A DNA stretch of 40,621 nucleotides, from positions 1 through 40,621 of the forward strand of contig NZ_CABUAN010000019.1 in the NCBI RefSeq assembly GCF_902489635.1. The letters run 5' to 3'. Below the pieces are notes generated by a model. It had not been told where the DNA came from. It ran no database searches and saw only the letters and a program-made list of their open reading frames with translations. The position numbers and the translations under genes are program-made. This document shows positions 15,668 through 23,235 of this stretch, piece by piece (the first letter of the stretch is position 1; every line of letters begins with the position of its first letter). This DNA comes from an uncultured Porphyromonas sp. (GTDB taxonomy: Bacteria > Bacteroidota > Bacteroidia > Bacteroidales > Porphyromonadaceae).

Positions 15668-16213
15668 TTACAAGTCTAGTAGTCCTTGGGGTATGTGTAG
15701 CTGGATGGTCCTGCTCTCAGGGTCTATCGCCTCGACAAGCTCCTCGTGAATGGGGATCAAGTGCTGAGTGCCGTCGGAGGTTTCGATCGTAAGGAGGATG
15801 TTTTCCGTTTGGTCATTGACCTCTAGGATCGTGCCGACAGGTTCCTCCTCGGGGGTGACTACTCGGTAGCCTGCGAAGTGATCCCAGCTATAAGCGACCT
15901 CGCTCTCTGCCAGTAGCTCTGTGGGAACGAAGAGCCGCCACCCAGTCATCTTCTCAGCAATCGATCGGTCAGCGACATGAGCCAGGGTGAGCAGGTAGCT
16001 GTCTCCTTTGCTGCGATAGCTCAGGAGCTGGTACGGCACAGGTAGCGCATCGATCTCGGCAAAGAGGTAAAAGGCTTCGCGACTGGGGTCGCTACAGAGA
16101 GTCTCCAGCTCGATGGTCAGGTAAGCGGTTAGCTCACCACGCACGCCGTGTGGCTTGCCTAGGTGGCCAACGGGCGTGAGCTCCGGTACGGTAAAAGCGG
16201 TCGTGCTACTCAT
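15668..16213 (-). CDS. rimM: Ribosome maturation factor RimM
   Basis: RimM binds ribosomal protein S19 and assists maturation of the 30S head. The N-terminal VGHLGKPHGVRGELTAYL is the family signature and the C-terminal half (SWDHFAGYRVVTPEEEPVGTILEV, then HLIPIHEELVEAIDPE) is the PRC-barrel domain. Length (181 residues) is normal. Its start overlaps the murA stop by 8 bases, and dxr follows after 33 bp. There is no trmD or rplS nearby, unlike the proteobacterial arrangement. Confidence 0.93.
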   Translation of the reverse strand: MSSTTAFTVPELTPVGHLGKPHGVRGELTAYLTIELETLCSDPSREAFYLFAEIDALPVPYQLLSYRSKGDSYLLTLAHVADRSIAEKMTGWRLFVPTELLAESEVAYSWDHFAGYRVVTPEEEPVGTILEVNDQTENILLTIETSDGTQHLIPIHEELVEAIDPESRTIQLHIPQGLLDL

Positions 16214-17516
16214 CGCGTCTCTCGATGTGAGCGCCTAGAGCGTTGAGCCGCTCGTGTAGATGCTGGTAGCCACGGTCTATCTGCTCCGCATTGTTGACCA
16301 CACTGGTGCCATCGGCACTCATAGCGGCTATCAAGAGCGCGATACCAGCGCGTATATCTGGCGAAGCCATCACGGCAGGACGCAAACGGGTCTGGTGGTC
16401 TTTGCCAACGACCACTGCTCGGTGTGGGTCGCAAAGGATGATCTGTGCACCCATATCGATGAGCTTATCCACAAAGAAGAGACGACTCTCAAACATCTTC
16501 TGATGAATGAGGACGGTACCCTTAGCTTGTGTCGCTACGACAAGGAAGACGCTCAGCAGGTCTGGCGTGAGTCCTGGCCACGGCGCATCGGCGATGGTGA
16601 GGATAGAGCCATCCATAAAGGTCTCTATCTCGTAGCTCTCTCTAGCGGGTATGATGAGGTCATCGCCTCGCTCTATAATCTCGATGCCGAGCTTGCGAAA
16701 CATCTGCGGAATGAGTCCTAGGTCGGGCAGACCGACGTTCTTGAGCGTTAGCTCGCTCTGCGTCATGGCTGCGATGCCGATGAAGCTGCCCACCTCGATC
16801 ATATCGGGCAGGATACGATGCGTCGTGCCGTGTAGTCGCTCGACACCCTCGATGGTGAGCAGGTTAGAGCCGATGCCTGAGATGCGAGCTCCCATGGAGA
16901 CGAGCATACGGCAGAGCTGCTGTATGTACGGTTCGCAAGCAGCATTATATATAGTGGTCTTGCCCTCGGCTAGAACAGCCGACATGATCACATTGGCGGT
17001 ACCTGTCACGGAGGCCTCCTCGAGGTGCATATAAGCTCCTCGCAGGTGTGGCACCTCTATGCGAAAGGCTCTACGATCCTGATCATACTCGCACTCCGCC
17101 CCTAGGGTGGCAATGCCGATCAGGTGGGTGTCTAGTCGACGACGTCCTATCTGATCACCACCGGGCTTAGGGAAGACCGCATGGCGACAACGACCAACGA
17201 GAGGACCGACGAGTAGGACGGAGCCACGCAATATCTTGCTCTCATGGAGGAACTGCGGGGAGTCGACGAAGTCTAGATCTATCTCCTGAGCTTTGAAGCG
17301 ATAGCTGTCGTGGCTGAGTCGTGTCACCTCGACACCGAGCAGCTCTACGAGCTTGATGAGGTTGTTGACATCGAGGATGTCTGGGACATTCTCTAGGATG
17401 ACCTCTTCGCTGGTTAGTAAGGTGGCGGCGATGACTTGGAGCGCTTCGTTTTTAGCTCCCTGTATGGTTACCTCGCCATGAAGTCTGTGACCTCCCTCGA
17501 TGATGTAAGATGCCAT
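16206..17516 (-). CDS. murA: UDP-GlcNAc 1-carboxyvinyltransferase
   Basis: MurA transfers enolpyruvate from PEP to UDP-GlcNAc, the first committed step of peptidoglycan synthesis in the cytoplasm. GAKNEAL with Lys22 is the conserved substrate-binding start. The catalytic loop reads PKPGGDQIGRRRLDTH. The residue normally Cys (Cys115 in E. coli) is Asp121 here, encoded by GAT. Cys-to-Asp enzymes are active and intrinsically insensitive to fosfomycin in other bacteria, so resistance is expected. Length of 436 residues is normal, and the fold repeats are intact. The gene lies 42 bp after the DUF4290 gene and overlaps rimM by 8 bases. Confidence 0.95.
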   Translation of the reverse strand: MASYIIEGGHRLHGEVTIQGAKNEALQVIAATLLTSEEVILENVPDILDVNNLIKLVELLGVEVTRLSHDSYRFKAQEIDLDFVDSPQFLHESKILRGSVLLVGPLVGRCRHAVFPKPGGDQIGRRRLDTHLIGIATLGAECEYDQDRRAFRIEVPHLRGAYMHLEEASVTGTANVIMSAVLAEGKTTIYNAACEPYIQQLCRMLVSMGARISGIGSNLLTIEGVERLHGTTHRILPDMIEVGSFIGIAAMTQSELTLKNVGLPDLGLIPQMFRKLGIEIIERGDDLIIPARESYEIETFMDGSILTIADAPWPGLTPDLLSVFLVVATQAKGTVLIHQKMFESRLFFVDKLIDMGAQIILCDPHRAVVVGKDHQTRLRPAVMASPDIRAGIALLIAAMSADGTSVVNNAEQIDRGYQHLHERLNALGAHIERRDE

Positions 17517-17558
17517 AAGCTAGTATCGTAAGAGTAAGATAGTGAGTGTCTGTATCGG

Positions 17559-18269
17559 CTAACGTCTAGAACGGTTGGGGCGGCCACCACGGCGACCTCC
17601 TCTGGAGTTGTTGCCTCCCCGTGCTGGACGCCTGAACTGTCGTCTAGAGCGGTTGCCTCCCCGTCCCTGAGGCGTGCGTCGTGTGGCAGCGTCTAGCTGG
17701 TGCTCCTCTTCGGTCAGCACGAGCTTACCGCCGGAGAGTTCGTAGAGATCCTTAAAGATGGTGTAATCGTCGACGGCACGCTTATTCCACAAGATATAAG
17801 CCTGCTTCATGCGGTTGGCAATGGAGAGTGCCAAAGCCTCGCGCTCGTCACCCTCGGGCATCTCGCACGCTTTCTTGATCAGCTCCTGAATGAGGTGACC
17901 ATAGTGGCGGTAGATGATGTCGTCCTCGGGATAGGACAAGGGTTCGGGCGCACCACGGAGCGCCTCCTCGTGAATGGGCTCTACGGGGTAGTCAATGTCT
18001 AGCGCGAAGTGCGACATAACGGCGAGGTGATCCCAGAGGACTTTGTGATCCTCCGACTTCTTAGCCTGCTCGGGCTGTATGATCGCCATCGCCTTGACAA
18101 TAGCGTGCGCGCATCGAGTCCGCTCGTCGCGATCCTCAATGGTCAAGCAGTGGTCTACCATGTGCTGGATATGGTGTCCATACTCAGGGAGAGGGATGGC
18201 CTCGTGGTAGCTTTTTTGGGGGGGTGTTTGTATCGTATCTGTCATTGTTGTAATCTGTCGTAAGTTCAT
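17559..18269 (-). CDS. DUF4290 protein with Arg/Gly-rich tail
   Basis: Residues ~20-190 match the Bacteroidetes DUF4290 family as I recall it (IPLPEYGHHIQHMVDHCLTIEDRDERTRCAHAIV, then SYPEDDIIYRHYGHLIQELI), an all-helical domain with no established function. The last ~45 residues are an RG/RGG-type tail (GRGGNRSRRQFRR, RGGNNSRGGRRGGR), very basic and probably RNA-binding. Placement between pgi and murA within a housekeeping operon is shared with little functional logic. The ATG at 18269 overlaps the pgi stop as ATGA; an alternative start is Met9 at 18245, preceded by an A-rich stretch. I do not assign a function. Confidence 0.8.
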   Translation of the reverse strand: MNLRQITTMTDTIQTPPQKSYHEAIPLPEYGHHIQHMVDHCLTIEDRDERTRCAHAIVKAMAIIQPEQAKKSEDHKVLWDHLAVMSHFALDIDYPVEPIHEEALRGAPEPLSYPEDDIIYRHYGHLIQELIKKACEMPEGDEREALALSIANRMKQAYILWNKRAVDDYTIFKDLYELSGGKLVLTEEEHQLDAATRRTPQGRGGNRSRRQFRRPARGGNNSRGGRRGGRPNRSRR

Positions 18270-19633
18270 TTGTTGAGCCGCTGGCGCATCGCTTTTGTCT
18301 CGCTCTCGAAGCCTGGCTTAGCGAGGAGGGCAAACATATTGCGCTTGTAGTCCTCCACGCCTGGCTGGTCAAAGGGGTTGATCCCCATCATATAGCCACT
18401 GACGGCGACCGCATACTCCATCGTATAGATGAAGGCACCAATCGTCCTAGCATCGATCTGCGGCAACTGCAACTGCAAGACTGGCACACCGCCATCTTCG
18501 TGTGCTAAGAGCGTGCCTAGATGCGCCTGCTCATTGACATGGTGCATCGTTTCGCCTGCTAGGTAGTTGAGCCCGTCTAGGTTTTGCTCATCTGTCGGGA
18601 TGGAGATGGTGTCTCGCGGCGTGTCGACGACAATCATCGTCTCGAGGATGTTGTGGGGACCCTGCTGTATCCACTGCCCCATGGAGTGCAGATCGGTCGT
18701 GTAGGTCAGAGAGAGCGGGAGTAGTCCCTTGCCCTCCTTGCCTTCGCTCTCGCCAAAGAGCTGCATCCACCACTGCCCCATGGCACTCAGCCGAGGCTCG
18801 AAGGCGACCAGCACTTCGCTCACAGCGCGCTCTCGATAGGCGGCTTGTCTTGTCACGGCATACTGCACGGCTGGGGTCTCTAGCGGATGCTCCGTACTAC
18901 GATATAGGAGTGCCGTGTCACTCGCGCCTTGGAGCAAAGCCTCAATGTCAAAGCCTGCCAGAGCAATCGGCAACAACCCCACAGGAGTCAGCACGGAGAA
19001 GCGACCGCCCACATTATCTGGTATGACGAAGGTATCGTACCCCTGCTCGTCTGCTAGGCGACGCAGAGCACCCCGCTTCTTGTCGGTAATGGCTACGATA
19101 CGTCGCTTAGCCACCTCCTGCCCATCACGAGCCACTAAGTATTGGCTCAGCATGCGGAAGGCAATGGCCGGCTCGGTCGTCGTGCCACTCTTAGAGATAT
19201 TGACAATGCCAAAAGGCTTGTCCACAACCAGATCCATCAGATCGTGCAGATAGTCACTGCTGATATTATTTCCAGCGAAGAGTACTTGCGGGCGTTCCAG
19301 CTCCGGCTGACGATGTGCGGAGAAATGGTCTCCGAGTGCCTCCATGACCGCTTTGCCGCCTAGGTAACTGCCCCCGATGCCTATACATATTATATATAGG
19401 CACTCATGGCGAAGCCTGTCGGCTACCGTCTGTACTCGCTTGCAAAGGTCACGCTCGAGCATCTCCTCGGGGAGCGTGAGCCAGCCTAAGAAGTCGTTAC
19501 CAGCGCCTGAGCCTGTATGTAGCGTCTCAATCGCTGCGAGCGCATCTTGCTTCGCCTGGCGGATGGTCTCTGCCGATAGATGAGCTTGCGCATGTGTTGT
19601 GTCGATCTGGATGAGCGATGCGGCTGTCTTCAT
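18266..19633 (-). CDS. pgi: Glucose-6-phosphate isomerase
   Basis: Pgi interconverts glucose 6-phosphate and fructose 6-phosphate in glycolysis. The 455-residue protein shows the compact bacterial form. ICIGIGGSYLGGKAVMEAL and VNISKSGTTTEPAIAFR are the sugar-phosphate-binding signatures (SIS fold), and IQQGPHN and the late HHVNEQAHLGTLLAHEDGG segment are also typical. It begins 59 bp after gpsA and overlaps the DUF4290 start by four bases. Confidence 0.95.
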   Translation of the reverse strand: MKTAASLIQIDTTHAQAHLSAETIRQAKQDALAAIETLHTGSGAGNDFLGWLTLPEEMLERDLCKRVQTVADRLRHECLYIICIGIGGSYLGGKAVMEALGDHFSAHRQPELERPQVLFAGNNISSDYLHDLMDLVVDKPFGIVNISKSGTTTEPAIAFRMLSQYLVARDGQEVAKRRIVAITDKKRGALRRLADEQGYDTFVIPDNVGGRFSVLTPVGLLPIALAGFDIEALLQGASDTALLYRSTEHPLETPAVQYAVTRQAAYRERAVSEVLVAFEPRLSAMGQWWMQLFGESEGKEGKGLLPLSLTYTTDLHSMGQWIQQGPHNILETMIVVDTPRDTISIPTDEQNLDGLNYLAGETMHHVNEQAHLGTLLAHEDGGVPVLQLQLPQIDARTIGAFIYTMEYAVAVSGYMMGINPFDQPGVEDYKRNMFALLAKPGFESETKAMRQRLNK

Positions 19634-19692
19634 GGTTGTATCGTGTGTTAGGTTAGAAGGTTTTGTCCGTCAGCAGGGTCTTGAGCCAGTGT

Positions 19693-20700
19693 TTAGCGGA
19701 ACTTGAGCGAGAGCCGCTCAATAGTCTCCTTGGCCGACTGCTTATTATAGAGTATCTCGTAGACAGCGTCCATGATCGGCATATTGACTCGGTAGCGTGT
19801 CGTGTTGAGTTCGCGCACACACTTAGCACCGTAGTAGCCCTCCGCCACCATCTCCATCTCCACCTGCGCTGCCTTGACGCTGTACCCCTTGCCGATCATC
19901 GTGCCGAAGGTACGGTTGCGACTATAATTGGAGTAAGCAGTCACGAGCAGGTCGCCTAGATAGACCGAGTTGGTGATGACACGATGGTTGAGCAAGTGTA
20001 CCGTATTGACAAAGCTATTCATCTCAGCAATGGCGTTGCTGATGAGGACGCTCTGGAAGTTGTCTCCATAGTTGAGTCCGTTGCAGATACCCGCAGCGAT
20101 GGCGTAGATGTTCTTTAGTACCGAGGCAAACTCAATGCCGACCACATCGTCCGACGTGGTACAGGTGATGTAGTCACACGAGAGCGTGTCAGCCATCAGA
20201 TGCGCCAGCTCATTGCTGTAAGACCCTGTGGTCAAGTAGCTACGACGCTCCTGCGCTACCTCCTCAGCGTGACAAGGACCACTCACCACGCCGATCTGCT
20301 CCTTTGGCAGGGAGAACTCTTTAATAAGGAACTCCGAGACCAAAAGGTTTTCGTCAGGCACAATGCCCTTGATCGCATTGATGACCTGCTTGCCCCGCAT
20401 GCTACTACGCTTCACCTTCTTGAGGTAGTGCTTGATGTAGGGCGAAGGGGTCACCAAGATGATGGTGTCACTATTGCGAAAGAAGGGGTTGATCGATCCC
20501 TCGGTGTAGAAGGTTATCCTCTCTGGATCAAAGGCTGCACTCGAGAGGTAGTCGGGGTTGTGTCCCGTAGCCTTAAAGCGCTGCACCTGATCATCACGAC
20601 GCACAAACCAATTTATCTCAGGCGTAGACTCTAGAGATATCTTAGCCAGTGCAGTAGCCCAGCTACCACTACCTAGTATGCCTATGCGACCAATATCCAT
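19693..20700 (-). CDS. gpsA: Glycerol-3-phosphate dehydrogenase [NAD(P)+]
   Basis: GpsA reduces dihydroxyacetone phosphate to sn-glycerol 3-phosphate for phospholipid synthesis. The N-terminal GILGSGSWATALAK is the Rossmann dinucleotide motif. VVSGPCHAEEVAQ and the later GICNGLNYGDNFQSVLIS and GDLLVTAYSNYSRNRTFG are family signatures; the conserved catalytic Lys is in LKNIYAIAAG. Length (335 residues) is normal. It starts 61 bp after lysS, with a strong hairpin in the gap, and is followed by pgi after 59 bp. Confidence 0.95.
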   Translation of the reverse strand: MDIGRIGILGSGSWATALAKISLESTPEINWFVRRDDQVQRFKATGHNPDYLSSAAFDPERITFYTEGSINPFFRNSDTIILVTPSPYIKHYLKKVKRSSMRGKQVINAIKGIVPDENLLVSEFLIKEFSLPKEQIGVVSGPCHAEEVAQERRSYLTTGSYSNELAHLMADTLSCDYITCTTSDDVVGIEFASVLKNIYAIAAGICNGLNYGDNFQSVLISNAIAEMNSFVNTVHLLNHRVITNSVYLGDLLVTAYSNYSRNRTFGTMIGKGYSVKAAQVEMEMVAEGYYGAKCVRELNTTRYRVNMPIMDAVYEILYNKQSAKETIERLSLKFR

Positions 20701-20717
20701 ATTGACTGTATCGTATA

Positions 20718-20753
20718 CACGCCATGCCCTCTAGCGAGAGAGGGACATGCGTG
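20718..20753 (-). other. Hairpin between lysS and gpsA
   Basis: CACGCC-ATG-CCCTCT (20718-20732) pairs with AGAGGG-A-CATGCGTG (20739-20753), about 14 bp with two single-base bulges and a six-base loop. There is no U-tract, so it may be an mRNA processing or partial attenuation site that sets the ratio of lysS to gpsA expression. Confidence 0.55.
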
Positions 20754-20761
20754 AACTTTGA

Positions 20762-22501
20762 TTATTTCGTAGACTCCTCGCCCACCCACTTGGATATTTC
20801 CTCCAGTGCGGGGATCTGCAAGCCTAGCTTATACTTCTTATTGATATCCATCATCTGCTGCATCACCTTGCCCGGAGCTTTGCCCGCAAGGTCTGCGACA
20901 GTGAGATAGCCCGCTTTCTGCAGGAGTGGCACCCATGTCTTGTCAATGCCAGCGGCTACATAAGCCTCCTCCTTGTCACGCTTAGGCTGTATCTCAGGAC
21001 GCATCTGTGGGAAGAGCAATACCTCCTGAATACTCTCCTGACCAGTCAAGAGCATCACAAGGCGGTCCATACCGATACCCATACCAGACGTGGGGGGCAT
21101 GCCAAACTCTAGAGCGCGTAGGAAGTCGTGATCGATATACATCGCCTCATCGTCTCCACGCTCGCTCAGACGTAGCTGATCCTCAAAGCGGTGACGCTGA
21201 TCTATCGGATCATTGAGCTCTGAGTAAGCATTAGCCAGCTCCTTACCATTGACAAATAGCTCGAAGCGCTCTGTCAGATCGCTTCTATCGCGGTGCTCCT
21301 TAGTGAGCGGAGACATCGCCTTAGGATAGTCTATGATGAAGGTAGGCTGCACCAAGTGTGGCTCAGCAACGGCACCAAAGAGTTCGTCGATCAGCTTGCC
21401 GACACCCATCGTGTCGTCGATCTCTACGCCCTTATCTTGGCACACTTTGCGTAGCTCAGCCTCGTCCATACCATCGATATTGACCCCGCCATACTCTTGG
21501 ATAGCGTCAATCATAGTAAGGCGACGATAGGGAGGCTTAAACTCTATCGTGTGCTCCCCTACCTGAATGGTCGTAGAGCCTAGCACCTCTTGACAGATAT
21601 GCTCGATCATCTGCTCCGTCATCTGCATCATCCATCGGTAGTCCTTGTAGGCGACATAGATCTCCATACAGGTAAACTCAGGATTGTGCGTCCGGTCCAT
21701 ACCCTCATTGCGGAAGTTACGGCTAAACTCGTAGACCCCCTCGAAGCCACCCACAATCAGCCTCTTGAGGTAAAGCTCATTGGCGATGCGTAGGTAGAGC
21801 GGTATGTCAAGCGCATTGTGGTGCGTCACGAAGGGACGGGCCGCAGCACCGCCAGGGATAGACTGCAGGACAGGTGTATCCACCTCTAGGTAGCCACGCG
21901 AATTGAAGAAGTTGCGCATCGACTGGAAGATCTTTGTACGCTTGATGAAGATGCCCTTCACCTCCTCGTTGACTATCAAATCTACGTAGCGACGACGGTA
22001 ACGCAGCTCAGGATCGGTAAAACCATCGAAGACCTGATCATCCTTAGCCTTGACGATAGGGAGCGGACGCAGTGCCTTGCTCAGCAAGGTCAGTTCCTCA
22101 GCATGCACCGAGATCTCGCCCGTCTGGGTACGGAAGACAAAGCCCTTGACACCGACGATGTCGCCAATGTCGAGAAGCTTCTTAAAGAGCTTGTTGTATA
22201 GATCCTTATCCTCTCCTGGGCAGAGGTCATCACGCGTCACATAGACCTGTATACGCCCCGAGGCATCTTGTAGCTCCATAAAGGAAGCCTTGCCCATGAT
22301 ACGTCGGCTCATGACACGGCCAGCGATGCTCACCTCCATGCGAGGTGCCTCATCTTGATATTGGTCCTGTATCTCCTGCGCATGTGCCGTCACGACATAC
22401 TCGGCTGCGGGATAAGGGTTGATGCCCATCTGACGTATCTCGTCTAGGCTGTTGCGACGTGCTATCTCCTGGTCACTAAGTTCTAGTAAGTGTAAGTCCA
22501 T
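20762..22501 (-). CDS. lysS: Lysyl-tRNA synthetase, class II
   Basis: LysS charges tRNA-Lys. The 579-residue enzyme has an N-terminal OB-fold anticodon domain (ISIAGRVMSRRIMGKASFMELQD) and class II motif 2 (FRNEGMDRTHNPEFT). Motif 3 (GMPPTSGMGIGMDRLVML) is near residue 475. After the usual end (PQMRPEIQ) it carries a further ~70-residue extension with an HhH-like stretch (GIDKTWVPLLQKAGYL, then VADLAGKAPGKV), longer than the ~500 residues of E. coli LysRS. The extension is intact and in frame. It is the first gene of the seven-gene run, with a promoter at 22645-22675 and a leader of about 140 nt. Confidence 0.95.
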   Translation of the reverse strand: MDLHLLELSDQEIARRNSLDEIRQMGINPYPAAEYVVTAHAQEIQDQYQDEAPRMEVSIAGRVMSRRIMGKASFMELQDASGRIQVYVTRDDLCPGEDKDLYNKLFKKLLDIGDIVGVKGFVFRTQTGEISVHAEELTLLSKALRPLPIVKAKDDQVFDGFTDPELRYRRRYVDLIVNEEVKGIFIKRTKIFQSMRNFFNSRGYLEVDTPVLQSIPGGAAARPFVTHHNALDIPLYLRIANELYLKRLIVGGFEGVYEFSRNFRNEGMDRTHNPEFTCMEIYVAYKDYRWMMQMTEQMIEHICQEVLGSTTIQVGEHTIEFKPPYRRLTMIDAIQEYGGVNIDGMDEAELRKVCQDKGVEIDDTMGVGKLIDELFGAVAEPHLVQPTFIIDYPKAMSPLTKEHRDRSDLTERFELFVNGKELANAYSELNDPIDQRHRFEDQLRLSERGDDEAMYIDHDFLRALEFGMPPTSGMGIGMDRLVMLLTGQESIQEVLLFPQMRPEIQPKRDKEEAYVAAGIDKTWVPLLQKAGYLTVADLAGKAPGKVMQQMMDINKKYKLGLQIPALEEISKWVGEESTK

Positions 22502-22644
22502 AACTATAGTTAAGTATAAAAACGCTCCACCCGCTGAGTATACAGCAATAATAGGTGGTAAATACCCATCCCGTCCCCCTCAGATCGGCTGGGGAGGAAA
22601 GACAGGCTCAAGCTAGCTGAGGCGTATCTGCAATACACCCTCTG

Positions 22645-22675
22645 CAAAAGTACTCATTTTAGACCTCACTACCAA
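22645..22675 (-). promoter_or_regulatory. Promoter of the lysS operon
   Basis: On the minus strand TTG (22675-22673, in a TTTTGG context) and TACTTTTG (22652-22645) are 20 bp apart, a full consensus match. Transcription start near 22638-22640 gives a leader of ~140 nt containing small GC-rich hairpins, including TCCTCCCC opposite GGGGGA. I recognise no known riboswitch. Confidence 0.75.
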
Positions 22676-22699
22676 AAGCTCCCCCCCTAGACTCTAGGT

Positions 22700-22770
22700 T
22701 GACGCCTTATAATCGCTCTGTCAGGAGCTACACATGAGCGACAAGCGAGGAGTATATATATAATGTGTCA
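22700..22770 (+). mobile_element. MITE-like element, copy B
   Basis: Bounded by TGACGCCTTATAA (22700-22712) and ATAATGTGTCA (22760-22770). The interior holds AGGAGCTACACATGAGCGAC followed by AAGCGAGGA and an in-frame stop. It is the partner of copy A and shares its downstream linker and array. No transposase is present; mobility is inference from terminal inverted repeats and multiple copies. Confidence 0.6.
22734..22763 (+). other. Nine-codon mini-frame inside copy B
   Basis: ATG AGC GAC AAG CGA GGA GTA TAT ATA TAA reads MSDKRGVYI and stop, with AGGAG six bases before the ATG. A frame of exactly the same length and beginning MSDKRG occurs in copy C, whereas copy A has ATT at the start. Translation is unproven. 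Confidence 0.3.
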
Positions 22771-22838
22771 CCCCTAACCTCTAATCGCTTTACATATCTT
22801 TACGGAGAAATTTGTCCGATTCCCTCCTTTCTCGAATA

Positions 22839-23012
22839 TCCACGTGGAAAATCTCAAATCTCCACGTGGATATTTTTTATTTTCCACGTGGGCGTCATTC
22901 ATTTCCTCCGAAGTTTCATTTGATTCCTCCGAGGAATTTTTTATTTCCTACCTGGGAAATAAAAATTCTCCACGTGGAGATTTCGAAATATCCACGTGGA
23001 AATCACTTTTCC
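22839..23012 (+). repeat. 22-bp palindromic tandem array 1 (eight units)
   Basis: Eight contiguous units start at 22839, 22861, 22883, 22905, 22926, 22947, 22969 and 22991, with lengths 22,22,22,21,21,22,22,22. Units 1-3 and 7-8 begin TCCACGTGG; units 4-5 begin CCTCCGAAG or CCTCCGAGG; unit 6 begins CCTACCTGG. Each core is followed by 12-14 AT-rich bases. The unit length is close to two helical turns. Open frames through it are a by-product: 22 mod 3 is 1, so CCACGTGG is read successively as STW, HV and PRG. Confidence 0.85.
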
Positions 23013-23088
23013 CCGACATAGCCCCGTATCGATATGTAGTCGGGTCTAAATTATTGTTACAAGCCTGCGCTGGATTTGCACAACCTGG

Positions 23089-23182
23089 GCTGACGCATTA
23101 TAATCGTTTTTTTAGGAGCTACACATGAGCGACAAGCGAGGAATGGAGTGGTAGATGATCTCATTGTGCATAATGCGTCAGC
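23089..23182 (+). mobile_element. MITE-like element, copy C
   Basis: It has perfect 13-bp terminal inverted repeats, GCTGACGCATTAT (23089-23101) and ATAATGCGTCAGC (23170-23182). The interior contains AGGAGCTACACATGAGCGAC as in copy B, but is about 20 bp longer. It sits between the two oppositely oriented arrays. No target-site duplication beyond the repeat itself is clear. Confidence 0.65.
23125..23154 (+). other. Nine-codon mini-frame inside copy C
   Basis: ATG AGC GAC AAG CGA GGA ATG GAG TGG TAG reads MSDKRGMEW and stop, with AGGAG at 23114-23118. It shares its first six codons and exact length with the frame in copy B. Whether it is translated cannot be judged from sequence. Confidence 0.3.
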
Positions 23183-23235
23183 TCACCCCCTAGACTCCAA
23201 AAATCTCAGTAGCTAGCGACTCGTGATATTTGTGG

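Larger units (their letters stand above)
22700..22862 (+). repeat. Right arm of a long inverted repeat (partner 1-179)
   Basis: It comprises copy B, a CCTAACCTCTAATC linker, ATATCTTTACGG (22792-22805), a conserved GTCCGATTCCCTCCTTTCTC block and the first unit of array 1. It matches the left window edge on the opposite strand, including near-identity over 22803-22862. Confidence 0.75.

Noticed and set aside
22502..22640. T-box or lysine riboswitch in the lysS leader
   Set aside because: I see no T-box sequence or conserved L-box core; the stems are ordinary GC-rich hairpins.
22812..23021. Open frames through array 1 that read STW-HV-PRG repeats
   Set aside because: They are by-products of a 22-bp repeat read in rotating frames. 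Overlapping frames are open at once, and there is no start context or family.
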